Positions 23,975 through 32,155 of a stretch of DNA of 52,283 nt are shown one piece after another (the stretch's first letter is position 1; each line of letters begins with the position of its first letter). A model generated the notes under the pieces. That model worked only from the letters and a program-made list of their open reading frames with translations, did not search any database and had not been told where the DNA came from. A program made the translations under genes and the position numbers. The DNA is from Clostridia bacterium (GTDB taxonomy: Bacteria > Bacillota > Clostridia > Oscillospirales > CAG-272), in NCBI GenBank assembly GCA_017461945.1, contig JAFTSB010000008.1, forward strand, positions 1 through 52,283. The letters run 5' to 3'.

Positions 23975-25801
23975 TCACACCAGCTCCACGTGATATTCTT
24001 CAAACCAAACATCCAGCTGATACAGCCAGGCAAGTAGCTGTGGGCGCGCCATCAGCTGGCCAAACCATGTGCCGCTTTCTCCCTCCACCAGCTGCTGCAA
24101 GCGCTGACGGTTCAGATATTCTGCAAGAAAGCCCGATTGCGATAGTCGCTGTTGCAGCAATTGCAGTACGATCTGCTCGTATGCGGGATTGTGCGTTTTG
24201 GGATAGGGGCTCTTTTTGCGCCACAAGACCCGATCGGGGAGATATCCCGTCATGGCACGGCGCAAAAGCGCTTTTTCCACGCCGCCCTCAAACTTGATGC
24301 TCCAAGGAAGATTAAACACATATTCCAGAATACGGTGATCCGCAAAAGGCACGCGCACCTCCACCGCATTATACATGCTCATGCGGTCCTTGCGCGAAAG
24401 CAGGCTGGCCATAAAATAGCGCGTTGACAAAAAGGTAGCAATCCGCGCCGTGCGGTCCGCCTCGCACTCTCCCTCCAGTGTCGGGCAATCGACCGTGCTC
24501 TGACGACAAACGCCGCGCAGATAGTCCAACCCCTCCGCAGCGTGCACCAGCTCATCGCGAAACAGCCCGATACGGGTGTGTGGATCGTGCAGCCAAGGAA
24601 AGAAATCACGGTATAGCATTTCAGGGCGATAAAACCACGGATAACCACCGAAAATTTCATCGGAGCATTCACCAGAAAGCAATACCGTATGCTGATTTTT
24701 GATACATTTGCAAAAATAAAGCAGTGAGGAATCAATATCAGCCTGCCCCGGGAGATCGCGTGCCAGAACCGCCGTTTTCAGATGCTCGGCTACCGCTTGC
24801 GTGGGGGCGGTCAGCACCGTATGCGCGGTGCCCAGCTCGGCGGCCAGCGCTCCGGCAAAATCCTCATCGCTTTGGGGTTGGAACAGGGTGGCGTGAAAGC
24901 TCTCTTTGTTCCCCTCATACTCAAAGGAGTAGGTGGAAAGCGTGCGCCCCTCGCGGCGGAACTGCTCCGCCGCCACCGCCGTGATAGCCGACGAATCCAA
25001 TCCTCCGGAAAGCAGCACCGCCAACGGTACATCACTGGCAAGCTGTCGTTTCACGGCATCGCAAAACAGTTCCCGGACCGTGGCCGCTGCTGTGGCAGCA
25101 TCGTCATGGCAGGGGGCTGCCTGCAGCTGCCAATAGGGGCGTATTTTCAGCCCTGTTTCGTCCACAATAGCGGCACTGGCGGGCGGAAGCTCGTAAATAT
25201 CGCGGAATACGCCGCTGCCCGGCAAGGTCACGGGTGTGAGATAAAATAGCTGCCACAAGCCCTGCAGGTCCAGTCGGGGACGCACCTCGTCGTGCGCCAA
25301 CAGTCCTTTGACCTCCGAGGCAAAATACAGCGTGTCGCCGCAAAGAGCATAAAAAAGCGGCTTGACCCCCAAGCGATCGCGAGCAAAAAACACGCACCGT
25401 TTGCCGGGATCGTATACCGCAAAGGTAAAAATACCGTTCAAGTGTACGGGACATTTCTCGCCCCATAAAATATAACTCCAAAGCACCACCTCGGTATCAC
25501 AGGTGGTGCGAAAGGTGGCACCCATTCCCTGCAGCTTGTGCCGCAGCTCGTTGCCGTTATAGATCTCACCGTTATAAACGATGGTGTACCATTGACCGTT
25601 GTGAAAGGCGCGCATCGGCTGAGCACCGCCCTCCGGATCCATAACGGCCAGCCGATTGTGATAAAGCCCTACACCCGTTGCAAAAAATGCACCATTGGCA
25701 TCCGGGCCGCGATGTGCCAAAATTCCTCCTGCCTGCCCGACCTGTGCACCGCTGACGGCGGCGGGCCGACGAAAATTGATCATGCCATTGATCGAACACA
25801 T
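23975..25801 (-). CDS. asnB: Asparagine synthetase, glutamine-hydrolysing
   Basis: The enzyme makes free asparagine from aspartate, ATP and glutamine. The start is ATG at 25801, because the next residue Cys2 must become the N-terminal nucleophile of the glutaminase domain (MCSINGMINF). The N-terminal class II amidotransferase domain has AHRGPDANG and YNGEIYN near 30-80. The synthetase domain has the ATP loop LSGGLDSS at residues 264-271 and SGECSDEIFGGYPWF further on. The 608 residues match the family. Its presence means the cell can make free Asn, so the aspS-gatCAB pathway is not the only Asn source. No clear terminator was seen after it. Confidence 0.95.
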   Translation of the reverse strand: MCSINGMINFRRPAAVSGAQVGQAGGILAHRGPDANGAFFATGVGLYHNRLAVMDPEGGAQPMRAFHNGQWYTIVYNGEIYNGNELRHKLQGMGATFRTTCDTEVVLWSYILWGEKCPVHLNGIFTFAVYDPGKRCVFFARDRLGVKPLFYALCGDTLYFASEVKGLLAHDEVRPRLDLQGLWQLFYLTPVTLPGSGVFRDIYELPPASAAIVDETGLKIRPYWQLQAAPCHDDAATAAATVRELFCDAVKRQLASDVPLAVLLSGGLDSSAITAVAAEQFRREGRTLSTYSFEYEGNKESFHATLFQPQSDEDFAGALAAELGTAHTVLTAPTQAVAEHLKTAVLARDLPGQADIDSSLLYFCKCIKNQHTVLLSGECSDEIFGGYPWFYRPEMLYRDFFPWLHDPHTRIGLFRDELVHAAEGLDYLRGVCRQSTVDCPTLEGECEADRTARIATFLSTRYFMASLLSRKDRMSMYNAVEVRVPFADHRILEYVFNLPWSIKFEGGVEKALLRRAMTGYLPDRVLWRKKSPYPKTHNPAYEQIVLQLLQQRLSQSGFLAEYLNRQRLQQLVEGESGTWFGQLMARPQLLAWLYQLDVWFEEYHVELV

Positions 25802-25834
25802 ATTTCTCACCTCACTCCTATCCTATGAGCCGTT

Positions 25835-25863
25835 TTTTTATGGGGTGCATAGAATGGTATCAA
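25835..25863 (-). promoter_or_regulatory. Possible promoter of asnB
   Basis: On the minus strand TTGATA (25858-25863) and TAAAAA (25835-25840) are 17 bases apart. The -10 is a weak match. Confidence 0.35.
25848..25855 (+). promoter_or_regulatory. Possible sigma-E -10 element before spoVM
   Basis: CATAGAAT resembles the sporulation sigma-E -10 (CATACAAT) 43 bases before the spoVM start. A matching -35 is not clear. spoVM is known to be sigma-E dependent in Bacillus subtilis. Confidence 0.3.
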
Positions 25864-25897
25864 GCCCTGTAAATACAAAGCGGAAAAGGAGTGCCTT

Positions 25898-25978
25898 ATG
25901 AAGATCGTATTGATGAGGTCGCCCGGATTTCTTGCCCCCCTTTTGCGGCGGATCTTTGGCGTAGAAAGAAAGAAATAA
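25898..25978 (+). CDS. spoVM: Stage V sporulation protein SpoVM
   Basis: This 26-codon gene starts at ATG 25898 behind AAAAGGAG. The product is MKIVLMRSPGFLAPLLRRIF followed by GVERKK. SpoVM of Bacillus subtilis also has 26 residues and forms an amphipathic helix that senses the convex forespore membrane and anchors the coat basement layer. Pro9, which sets the helix tilt, is at the same position here, followed by the hydrophobic helix with basic residues on one face. It is followed at once by a terminator. The length, Pro9 and the pattern make the call strong. It lies in the asnB divergent region. Confidence 0.9.
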   Translation: MKIVLMRSPGFLAPLLRRIFGVERKK

Positions 25979-25980
25979 GA

Positions 25981-26024
25981 AAAAAGCGCTCACAGCTGTG
26001 CCGTGGGCGCTTTTCTCTTTGGCT
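25981..26024 (+). terminator. Terminator of spoVM
   Basis: AAAAGCGC and GCGCTTTT enclose a CACAGCTGTG palindrome and are followed by TCTCTTT. Confidence 0.75.
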
Positions 26025-26042
26025 CTATTTTTTCTTTTTGAC

Positions 26043-26071
26043 TTGCATGTCATTGCAAAATATGTTATACT
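26043..26071 (+). promoter_or_regulatory. Sigma-A promoter of the GH20-like gene at 26094
   Basis: TTGCAT (26043-26048) and TATACT (26066-26071) are 17 bases apart. Confidence 0.65.
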
Positions 26072-26093
26072 GCAAGAAAAGGAGGTGCTTTCC

Positions 26094-27467
26094 ATGCCCT
26101 TTTACCTTTCCGATGCCATAACGGCAGCAACTGACACTCGTATGCACAACGAGACCGTTTGCCATCTGTTTGACGGATTTTCCATGCACCGTTGTACACT
26201 TTCCTTGACAAGCGGTACCCCAAACACCTTTGTGGTGGGCACCCCCATTTTGCCAAGCCTTGGTGCAAATGCCGAATACGTTGTCCACGCTGACGAGGGC
26301 GGTTTGGCCGTGATCGCCCGGAATATCGATGCCTTGATGCGCGGCTATCTTTCCCTGCTGCAAAAAATCGAATACAACGCAGACGGTGCGCTGTACGTGG
26401 CACCGTTCACCGAAAACGGCGTGTTTAAAATTGCCAACCGTATGATCCATTTCTGCATTTTCCCAGAAAATTCACGGTTGTTTATCCGGAAATGCATCCG
26501 ATTGGCCGGGGCTTTGCAATATACCCATGTGGTGCTGGAATTTTGGGGGATGCTTCGCTTTGACTGCTGTGCCGCCCTTTCCTGGCCTAACGCCTATTCC
26601 AAGGAGGAGGCCGCCGATCTGATCCGTGAGATCCGCGAATTCGGAATGGAGCCTATCCCAATGTTTAACCACCTGGGGCACGCCAGCGCCTGCAGGCTTC
26701 TTTCCGGCAAGCACGTGGTGCTGGATCAGGACCCCTCGCTTTATGCGTTGTTCACGCCGGACGGATGGTCTTGGAACGTGGACAACCCTCAGGTGTGGGC
26801 GCTTCTGAAGGCCGTGCGCGGCGAGCTGTACGAGCTATTTGGCCAATGCCAATACTTCCACGCAGGTCTGGATGAATCCTATATGCACGCCAACCATCCC
26901 GCCCTTTATCAAAAGCTGCCCGATTTTTTGGGGCGGCTGACCCAGGAGATCAGCCGCGAGGGCAAGCGCCCCATGATCTGGATGGATATGTTTCTCCCAC
27001 CCGAGGCCTATCAAGGCCGCAAGTCCCACGCCTGCACCAAAAAGACCCCCGAGGACTGCATCGCGGTGCTTTCCCGCCTCTCCCCCGATACCGTTCTGAT
27101 CGATTGGCAATACAAAGACACCCAACCTCCACTCCCCTCCTCTCTGTATTTCAAGGATCAAGGCTTTGCTATTATGGGGGCGCCCTGGTACGAGACAGCC
27201 AACGGCAGGGCGCACATTGAGACCGTGCAGACAAGCAATCTGTTTGGCGTTATGCTAACCACCTGGCACACATTGAATGCAGAGCTGCCTTCTCTGCTCA
27301 CCTTCGCCCGTTATTGCGGTGCCGCAGCGGCCCCTTGGTCGGATTATAGCGGTTGCCGTGAGGAAACCGCTACACTTTTGCGCAAGCTCACATGGGAAGC
27401 GCATGCATACGAGGATGCCGGCTGGATGAAAAACCAGATCGTTTTGGGCTCCGAAAAAACAATTTGA
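26094..27467 (+). CDS. GH20-like beta-hexosaminidase homologue
   Basis: The start ATG at 26094 follows AAGGAGG. The 457 residues have a short N-terminal alpha/beta domain (VVHADEGGLAVIARNIDALMRGYLSLLQ) like the one in front of GH20 barrels, and then a TIM barrel starting NRMIHFCIFPEN with EFGMEPIPMFNHLGHASACR in the middle and the motif HAGLDE near 262-267. The GH20 family uses the Asp-Glu pair of H-x-G-x-D-E for substrate-assisted hydrolysis of N-acetylhexosaminides. WMDMFLPPE near 300 is also typical. No signal peptide, so it acts inside the cell, as does the larger relative at 10921. Substrate is inferred only from the family. Confidence 0.75.
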   Translation: MPFYLSDAITAATDTRMHNETVCHLFDGFSMHRCTLSLTSGTPNTFVVGTPILPSLGANAEYVVHADEGGLAVIARNIDALMRGYLSLLQKIEYNADGALYVAPFTENGVFKIANRMIHFCIFPENSRLFIRKCIRLAGALQYTHVVLEFWGMLRFDCCAALSWPNAYSKEEAADLIREIREFGMEPIPMFNHLGHASACRLLSGKHVVLDQDPSLYALFTPDGWSWNVDNPQVWALLKAVRGELYELFGQCQYFHAGLDESYMHANHPALYQKLPDFLGRLTQEISREGKRPMIWMDMFLPPEAYQGRKSHACTKKTPEDCIAVLSRLSPDTVLIDWQYKDTQPPLPSSLYFKDQGFAIMGAPWYETANGRAHIETVQTSNLFGVMLTTWHTLNAELPSLLTFARYCGAAAAPWSDYSGCREETATLLRKLTWEAHAYEDAGWMKNQIVLGSEKTI

Positions 27468-27470
27468 CAC

Positions 27471-27497
27471 AAAAAAAGCAACACGTGTTCGCTTTTT
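27471..27497. terminator. First of tandem terminators after the GH20-like gene
   Basis: A-rich run, AGCAACACGTGTTCGCT hairpin and T run. Confidence 0.6.
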
Positions 27498-27501
27498 ATG
27501 C

Positions 27502-27534
27502 CAAAAGGGCACCGCAAAAGCGGTGCCCTTTTCT
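27502..27534. terminator. Second tandem terminator, shared with the long minus-strand operon
   Basis: AAAAGGGCACCGC and its complement around AAAA, with T and A runs on both sides, close both the GH20-like gene and the remA-to-thiN operon. Confidence 0.88.
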
Positions 27535-27959
27535 CATTGACACTTATATATTTTGACCGCAAGCAAGCGGCTTTTTTCCAGATTATGAGCCAGCCGCCCC
27601 AGCCGCTCACGGTCGTTTTCTAAAAAGCGACATTCCCGTTGATATTCGGGAGAGCGCAGAAAATCCTGCACGTATAAGAAGTTGGCGTATGCCTGATGGC
27701 ACCAATGATTGCGCACATTTTTCATACGAAACAGATAGTCGTAATCTTCCTTGAGAATATATGGGTCATTGTCCGACCGATCCAGCACCTGCAGCTCCAC
27801 CAGCACGTCGCCAAGGGGCTTGCGGCGTACCGTTTCAAAGTTTTGGTCAAAATCCCCCTTTCGCAGGGCAGCATAGATCATTTTGACCTCCTCCTCAATG
27901 TGCTGACAGTGCATGATCAGCTCTCCCACTCGGCTGTGAAACTCCTGCAGGGTCATCAT
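27534..27959 (-). CDS. HEPN-like helical protein of unknown function
   Basis: The 141 residues are all-helical. RNHWCHQAY at 83-91 matches the R-x4-H motif of HEPN-type nucleases and HepT toxins. The start overlaps the thiN stop by four bases (ATGA) and has GAGGG seven bases upstream. HepT proteins normally pair with an MNT nucleotidyltransferase antitoxin, but no such gene lies next to this one, so it may be a solitary HEPN protein. It could equally be an unrelated helical protein that carries the motif by chance. It is the last gene of the long operon. Confidence 0.6.
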   Translation of the reverse strand: MMTLQEFHSRVGELIMHCQHIEEEVKMIYAALRKGDFDQNFETVRRKPLGDVLVELQVLDRSDNDPYILKEDYDYLFRMKNVRNHWCHQAYANFLYVQDFLRSPEYQRECRFLENDRERLGRLAHNLEKSRLLAVKIYKCQ

Positions 27960-28588
27960 TTTGGGTCCCTCGACTCCACAATGTACACGCCGCCCTTTCG
28001 CACAGAAATAAAAGCGCAGTTGCCCGTGAGCTCGTTGCTGACACCAAGAGAAGGGGCAGCGCGGCGAAGCTTGGCATTTTTCAAGGGGTATTTCACGCCG
28101 GCGATCTCCACACCCTTGACCACCTCATCCACAGGAATCAAGGACAGATAGGTGTAGGCGCTTCGCCCGATCAATGTGCTGTTGCTCTGTAGAAATCTTA
28201 CGCGGTTAAAGCCATCGTGAAAAACGGCATGCACGCCGCTTTGGGTCAGATGCCGCAGAATCGTCAGATTGGAAAGAGTGTGGTCCAACCGGCCGGCCAG
28301 GCCACCGATGATCACCAAATCCCGTATGCCCTTTTGCAAAGCATAGTCCACGGCTAATTGGGTATCGGTCATATCCTTTTCGGCAGGAACCTGATAGACC
28401 TCCACGCTTTCCGGAATCTTTTTATCGCGAATCGAATCAAAATCACCCATGAGCACTGTGGGATGCTCCCCCAGGCGGCAGGCGTTATCCCACCCGCTGT
28501 CGGCGGCAATGACCAGATCATCGCCCGTGGGATGCTCGGTGATGTAGGCGGGGTCAATGGCCCCACCAACGTATATGTAGGCACGCAT
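27956..28588 (-). CDS. thiN: Thiamine pyrophosphokinase
   Basis: The enzyme transfers a pyrophosphate from ATP to thiamine. The start is ATG at 28588, which shares one base with the rsgA stop (TAATG) and has GGAG nine bases upstream; a longer start at 28603 has no ribosome site. The 210 residues contain the family motifs GDFDSI near 49-54, EKDMTDTQLA near 71-80 and GGLAGRLDH near 94-102, and a C-terminal beta domain with SNELTGNCAFISV. rpe usually separates rsgA from thiN but is absent here. Confidence 0.92.
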   Translation of the reverse strand: MRAYIYVGGAIDPAYITEHPTGDDLVIAADSGWDNACRLGEHPTVLMGDFDSIRDKKIPESVEVYQVPAEKDMTDTQLAVDYALQKGIRDLVIIGGLAGRLDHTLSNLTILRHLTQSGVHAVFHDGFNRVRFLQSNSTLIGRSAYTYLSLIPVDEVVKGVEIAGVKYPLKNAKLRRAAPSLGVSNELTGNCAFISVRKGGVYIVESRDPK

Positions 28589-29571
28589 TATTTTTTGCTC
28601 CATTCATGCTTGTTTTTCAAGGCATCAAACATACTGACATAGCTTTGATGGCGACTGGGTGCGATTTCGCCCGATCGCACCGCCTGCAAAATGGCACAGC
28701 CCTCCTCGCGGGTGTGGGTGCATTTTTTATAGCGACACGCCCCGATATAAGGCTCGAACTCTCGCATCGTATCGGCCAGATCGTCGCGAGAAAAGAAATC
28801 AAAGCGAACAAAATCCAGCATACTGAAGCCGGGAGTATCCGCGATATAGGCATGATCGGTATCGGTCAGCGGATAGAGCTCCACTCGCCGTGTGGTGTGC
28901 TTGCCGCGCTCGATGCGGTGGCTGATCTCACCCGTTTGCAGGGCAAGCTCCGGAAACAGCGCATTGAGCAGTGTGGATTTACCCACACCCGAGGCGCCGG
29001 CAAAGGCGGCCGTTTTGCCCGCCATAGAGGCACGGATGTAGGCGTGAAGCTCGGCCACACCATCTCCCTGCCCTGCAGACAGTGCAAAGGTATGAAATCC
29101 TGCACACGTATACAGGTTTTTCAGCTCCTGCGCATAGTCGGGTGCCATATCGCGCTTGCCAATGACGATCACAGGCTCAATGCTGTTATACTCGGCAATG
29201 GAGATCAGCTTATCCACCGTTTCCAGCACCGGCGCAGGGTGCGCGGCGGCAAAGGTGATAAACAAAACATCCAAATTGGCCATAGGGGGGCGAATGAGAG
29301 CGTTTTTGCGGGGGAGGATCTCCTCGATCACAAGGCCACCACCGTCTGCCGAGGGGATGGGATTGCCCTGCCCATCACGGGTCAGCGTATCGGAGTCGAA
29401 TGCCACCGTTACCCGATCACCCACCAGAGGGGTGATGCCCTCGTGGCGGAAATTGCCCTTGGCACGGGAGGCCACGCGGTACCCCGATAACGGTGTGTCG
29501 CCCGGATCCAGCACGATCTCATATAAGCCGCCCACGCCGCGAATCAGCCTTCCTTGTTCCTTATATTGCAT
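28588..29571 (-). CDS. rsgA: Ribosome small-subunit GTPase RsgA
   Basis: RsgA checks late 30S assembly. The 327 residues start at ATG 29571 (MQYKEQGRLIRG); GGAAG is a weak ribosome site. The OB fold opens the protein, followed by a circularly permuted GTPase: the G4 site VIGKRDM, then the P-loop GASGVGKST near 177 and DTPGF near 224. A zinc knuckle (CRYKKCTHTREEGC) ends it. A frame extending upstream to 29778 would overlap the small membrane gene and is rejected. It is cotranscribed with thiN. Confidence 0.94.
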   Translation of the reverse strand: MQYKEQGRLIRGVGGLYEIVLDPGDTPLSGYRVASRAKGNFRHEGITPLVGDRVTVAFDSDTLTRDGQGNPIPSADGGGLVIEEILPRKNALIRPPMANLDVLFITFAAAHPAPVLETVDKLISIAEYNSIEPVIVIGKRDMAPDYAQELKNLYTCAGFHTFALSAGQGDGVAELHAYIRASMAGKTAAFAGASGVGKSTLLNALFPELALQTGEISHRIERGKHTTRRVELYPLTDTDHAYIADTPGFSMLDFVRFDFFSRDDLADTMREFEPYIGACRYKKCTHTREEGCAILQAVRSGEIAPSRHQSYVSMFDALKNKHEWSKK

Positions 29572-29588
29572 GTGTTCTTCCGTTCTTT

Positions 29589-29735
29589 CTAAAAAATAAA
29601 AGCAAATACACTGTCCAAAAGTCCAAGGCAAAATAGGGTGACCACTGTCACCGTCAGCAATCCCAGCGCCGCCAGCAGGTTGGCCACCAGCAGCCCCTTT
29701 ACCGTGATCCGTTTCTTTTGCTTTTTGCCTTTCAT
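29589..29735 (-). CDS. Predicted 48-residue basic membrane peptide
   Basis: ATG at 29735 has GAGGTG six bases upstream. The product starts MKGKKQKKRITVKG, followed by a hydrophobic helix of about 30 residues (LLVANLLAALGLLTVTVV, then TLFCLGLLDSVFAFIF). The positive-inside rule places the N-terminus in the cytoplasm. It lies 55 bases after rlmN and 18 before rsgA, exactly where prpC-prkC is found in many Firmicutes. I do not recognise it. It could be a small membrane adaptor or a leftover of the kinase membrane segment. Confidence 0.6.
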   Translation of the reverse strand: MKGKKQKKRITVKGLLVANLLAALGLLTVTVVTLFCLGLLDSVFAFIF

Positions 29736-29790
29736 GGTGGGCACCTCTCTTTTTGCAGGTTGCCCTTATTTTACCCAACTTGGGGGCGCT

Positions 29791-30861
29791 TCATTCCGAT
29801 TCACGTTCTTGCTCTGCCGTTTCCTTGCGCAGCTGACCGCAAGAGGCATTGATATCTGACCCAAGAGTGCGGCGGATGGTGGCGCGGATGCCATTTTTCT
29901 CCAACACAGCGGCAAAGGCCTTGACCGCCTTGGTACCCGAGCGCTGAAACCCGGTTTCCTTCACCTCATTGACCGGAATCAGATTGACATGGATGGGCAT
30001 GGTCTCGGTGCGGGTACGCAGGCTTCGGTTTAACAAAAGCGCCAGACGCTCTGCCGCCTCGCGAGAGTCGTTCTTGCCCGAAATGAGGGTGTATTCAAAG
30101 GAGATACGGCGACCCGTTTTTTGAAAGTAGCGCTTGCAGGTCGCAAGCAGTGCAGCAATGTTATATTTTTTGTTGATGGGCATAATAGCGCTGCGGGTCT
30201 CATCGTCGGCCGCGTGCAATGAGATCGACAACGTAATGGGGAGCCCCAGCTCCGCCAGTCGATCAATACGATCACACAGACCGCAGGTGGAGAGTGAAAT
30301 ATGGCGATAACCGATATTCAAGCCCTCGGGGCGATTGACCAGATCCAAAAAACGCACCACCGCGTCAAAGTTATCCAAGGGCTCACCAATGCCCATCATG
30401 ACAATGCCGCCAATCGTTTCCCCGGAATCTCTGGCAGCGGCGATCACCTGCCCCAGCAGCTCACCGGCGGTCAGATTGCGCACCTTGCCACCAATGGTGG
30501 ATGCACAGAATTTGCACCCCATATTGCAGCCGACCTGACTGGAGATGCAGATGGTAATACCGTGCTCATAGCGCATCAATACACTTTCGACACAGTTGCC
30601 ATCAGCAAGCTCGAACAGATATTTAACAGTACCGTCCAAGGCTGACACCAGCTTGCGCTTGACCTTGGGCAAATGATACGCGGCCACTTCAGAAAGCTTG
30701 GCGCGTGTCACCTTGCCGATGTTGGTCATTTCCTCCGGCGCAAGGCCCTTATGTAATTGCGGAAAGATCTGTCCGGCGCGATACTTGGGTTCACCAACGG
30801 AGAGGAGCAGTTCCTCCAATTCCTTGGGTGTTAACGCCAGCAATTCCTGTTTTTCGTTCAT
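29791..30861 (-). CDS. rlmN: 23S rRNA A2503 / tRNA methyltransferase
   Basis: RlmN is a radical SAM enzyme that methylates C2 of A2503 in 23S rRNA. The start ATG at 30861 has AAAGGA. The 356 residues include the N-terminal helical RNA-binding domain (LTPKELEELL), the cluster motif CNMGCKFC near 120, GGIVMMGIGEPLDN near 160, and the catalytic Cys in SDINASCGQLRKE near 345. The gene starts five bases after the rsmB stop. Both enzymes modify rRNA. Confidence 0.95.
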   Translation of the reverse strand: MNEKQELLALTPKELEELLLSVGEPKYRAGQIFPQLHKGLAPEEMTNIGKVTRAKLSEVAAYHLPKVKRKLVSALDGTVKYLFELADGNCVESVLMRYEHGITICISSQVGCNMGCKFCASTIGGKVRNLTAGELLGQVIAAARDSGETIGGIVMMGIGEPLDNFDAVVRFLDLVNRPEGLNIGYRHISLSTCGLCDRIDRLAELGLPITLSISLHAADDETRSAIMPINKKYNIAALLATCKRYFQKTGRRISFEYTLISGKNDSREAAERLALLLNRSLRTRTETMPIHVNLIPVNEVKETGFQRSGTKAVKAFAAVLEKNGIRATIRRTLGSDINASCGQLRKETAEQERESE

Positions 30862-30865
30862 ACGT

Positions 30866-32155
30866 TTATCCTTTTTTGCACATTTTTGCGATGAAGAAGC
30901 CGTCGGTGCCGTTCGTATCGGGGGCAAGCGTCAGCATACCGTCGCAGGCGATCCCACCCACACAAAAGGGCTCAAACGCAAACTCCCCATGTCGGGAGAG
31001 GAACGCCGCGATCTGCTCCTCGTTCTCAGCCGGCAGCAGGGTGCAGGTGGAATAGACCAGCACGCCGCCCGGTCGTACGCAGGCAGCGGCGCTTTCTAAA
31101 ATAGCTTTTTGAATGGGGGGCAGCCCGGCAGCAGCAGCAAAATCCTTGTAGCGTATATCGGGCTTTTTGGCAAGCACGCCATAGCCCGAGCAGGGCACGT
31201 CCGCCAGAACGCAATCGAAATGTCCCAGCTCCGCAGGGTTTGCCTGCCGCGCATCGGCAACGGCAGCCGTCAGATTGGTCAGCCCCAGGGCTTTGGCACC
31301 ACGGCGGATCAAAGAGATCTTGCTTTCGTGCAGATCAAAGCTGTGTACCTCACCCGTGTTTTGCATGGTGAGAGCCGCCCCAAAGGACTTGGAGCCGGGG
31401 GCGGCGCACAGATCCAACACCCGATCTCCCTCCTTTACGCCAAGAGCCGCCACGCAGATCTGCGAGGCCTCATCCTGCACAAAGAAATCCCCTGCCGCAA
31501 GGGCACAAGAAAGCGCGGAAATATCCGAAAACGACACACCGTAAGGCGCGTTTTTGGTTGGCGCACCGCCAAACTGCTGCAAAAACGCCTCGCGATGATA
31601 ACGAAGTGTATTGATGCGCACCGTCACCTCGGGCGTGCGATCAAAGGCTGCCAGCAGCGATTCGGCGCGCGGAAAGCCATAGCCCTGCACAAAGGCGCGA
31701 GCCAGCTCCTCCGGCACAGAATAACGCACCGAAAGATAGCGGATCGGCTCCCGTTCGGCATCCGGAAAGGTGATCTCCTTGTGGCGACGGCAAAAGCCCC
31801 GCAGAATGGCATTGACAAAGCCCTTGCTGCGTTTTGGAGTCAGCTCCACCATTTCATCAATGGCGGCGTGATCGGGGATCCGATCAAAATACAGCAGCTG
31901 GGCAAGGCCCATCCGCAGGATCATACGCACCCGCCGTTCGATGGCAGAGGGGGCGATAGAAGAAGCACCGTCGATGATATGATCCAGTGTGATCTTGTGC
32001 TCAATGGTGCTGTAAAACAACGCGGTAAACAGCCCCTTTTCCGCACCCGTCATCGTGGTTTCACGCTTCAGAGCGCTATCCAGCGCCAGATTGGCATACT
32101 GCCCCGCCGCCTCGCATCGAAGAAGCACGTCAAGGGCAAGGGCGCGGGCGGTCAT
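30866..32155 (-). CDS. rsmB: 16S rRNA m5C967 methyltransferase
   Basis: RsmB methylates C967 of 16S rRNA. The 429 residues have an N-terminal NusB-like helical domain (1-140) and the Rossmann methyltransferase part with LDLCAAPGSKSFGA near 250 for SAM, DVPCSGYGVLAKKPDIR near 315 and the catalytic Cys in STCTLLPAENEE near 370. The start overlaps the stop of the zinc peptidase by four bases (ATGA), so translation is coupled. Confidence 0.95.
   Translation of the reverse strand: MTARALALDVLLRCEAAGQYANLALDSALKRETTMTGAEKGLFTALFYSTIEHKITLDHIIDGASSIAPSAIERRVRMILRMGLAQLLYFDRIPDHAAIDEMVELTPKRSKGFVNAILRGFCRRHKEITFPDAEREPIRYLSVRYSVPEELARAFVQGYGFPRAESLLAAFDRTPEVTVRINTLRYHREAFLQQFGGAPTKNAPYGVSFSDISALSCALAAGDFFVQDEASQICVAALGVKEGDRVLDLCAAPGSKSFGAALTMQNTGEVHSFDLHESKISLIRRGAKALGLTNLTAAVADARQANPAELGHFDCVLADVPCSGYGVLAKKPDIRYKDFAAAAGLPPIQKAILESAAACVRPGGVLVYSTCTLLPAENEEQIAAFLSRHGEFAFEPFCVGGIACDGMLTLAPDTNGTDGFFIAKMCKKG

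Noticed and set aside
29572-29778. N-terminal extension of rsgA
   Set aside because: The extension has no homology to RsgA, no ribosome site, and overlaps a small membrane gene in another frame.
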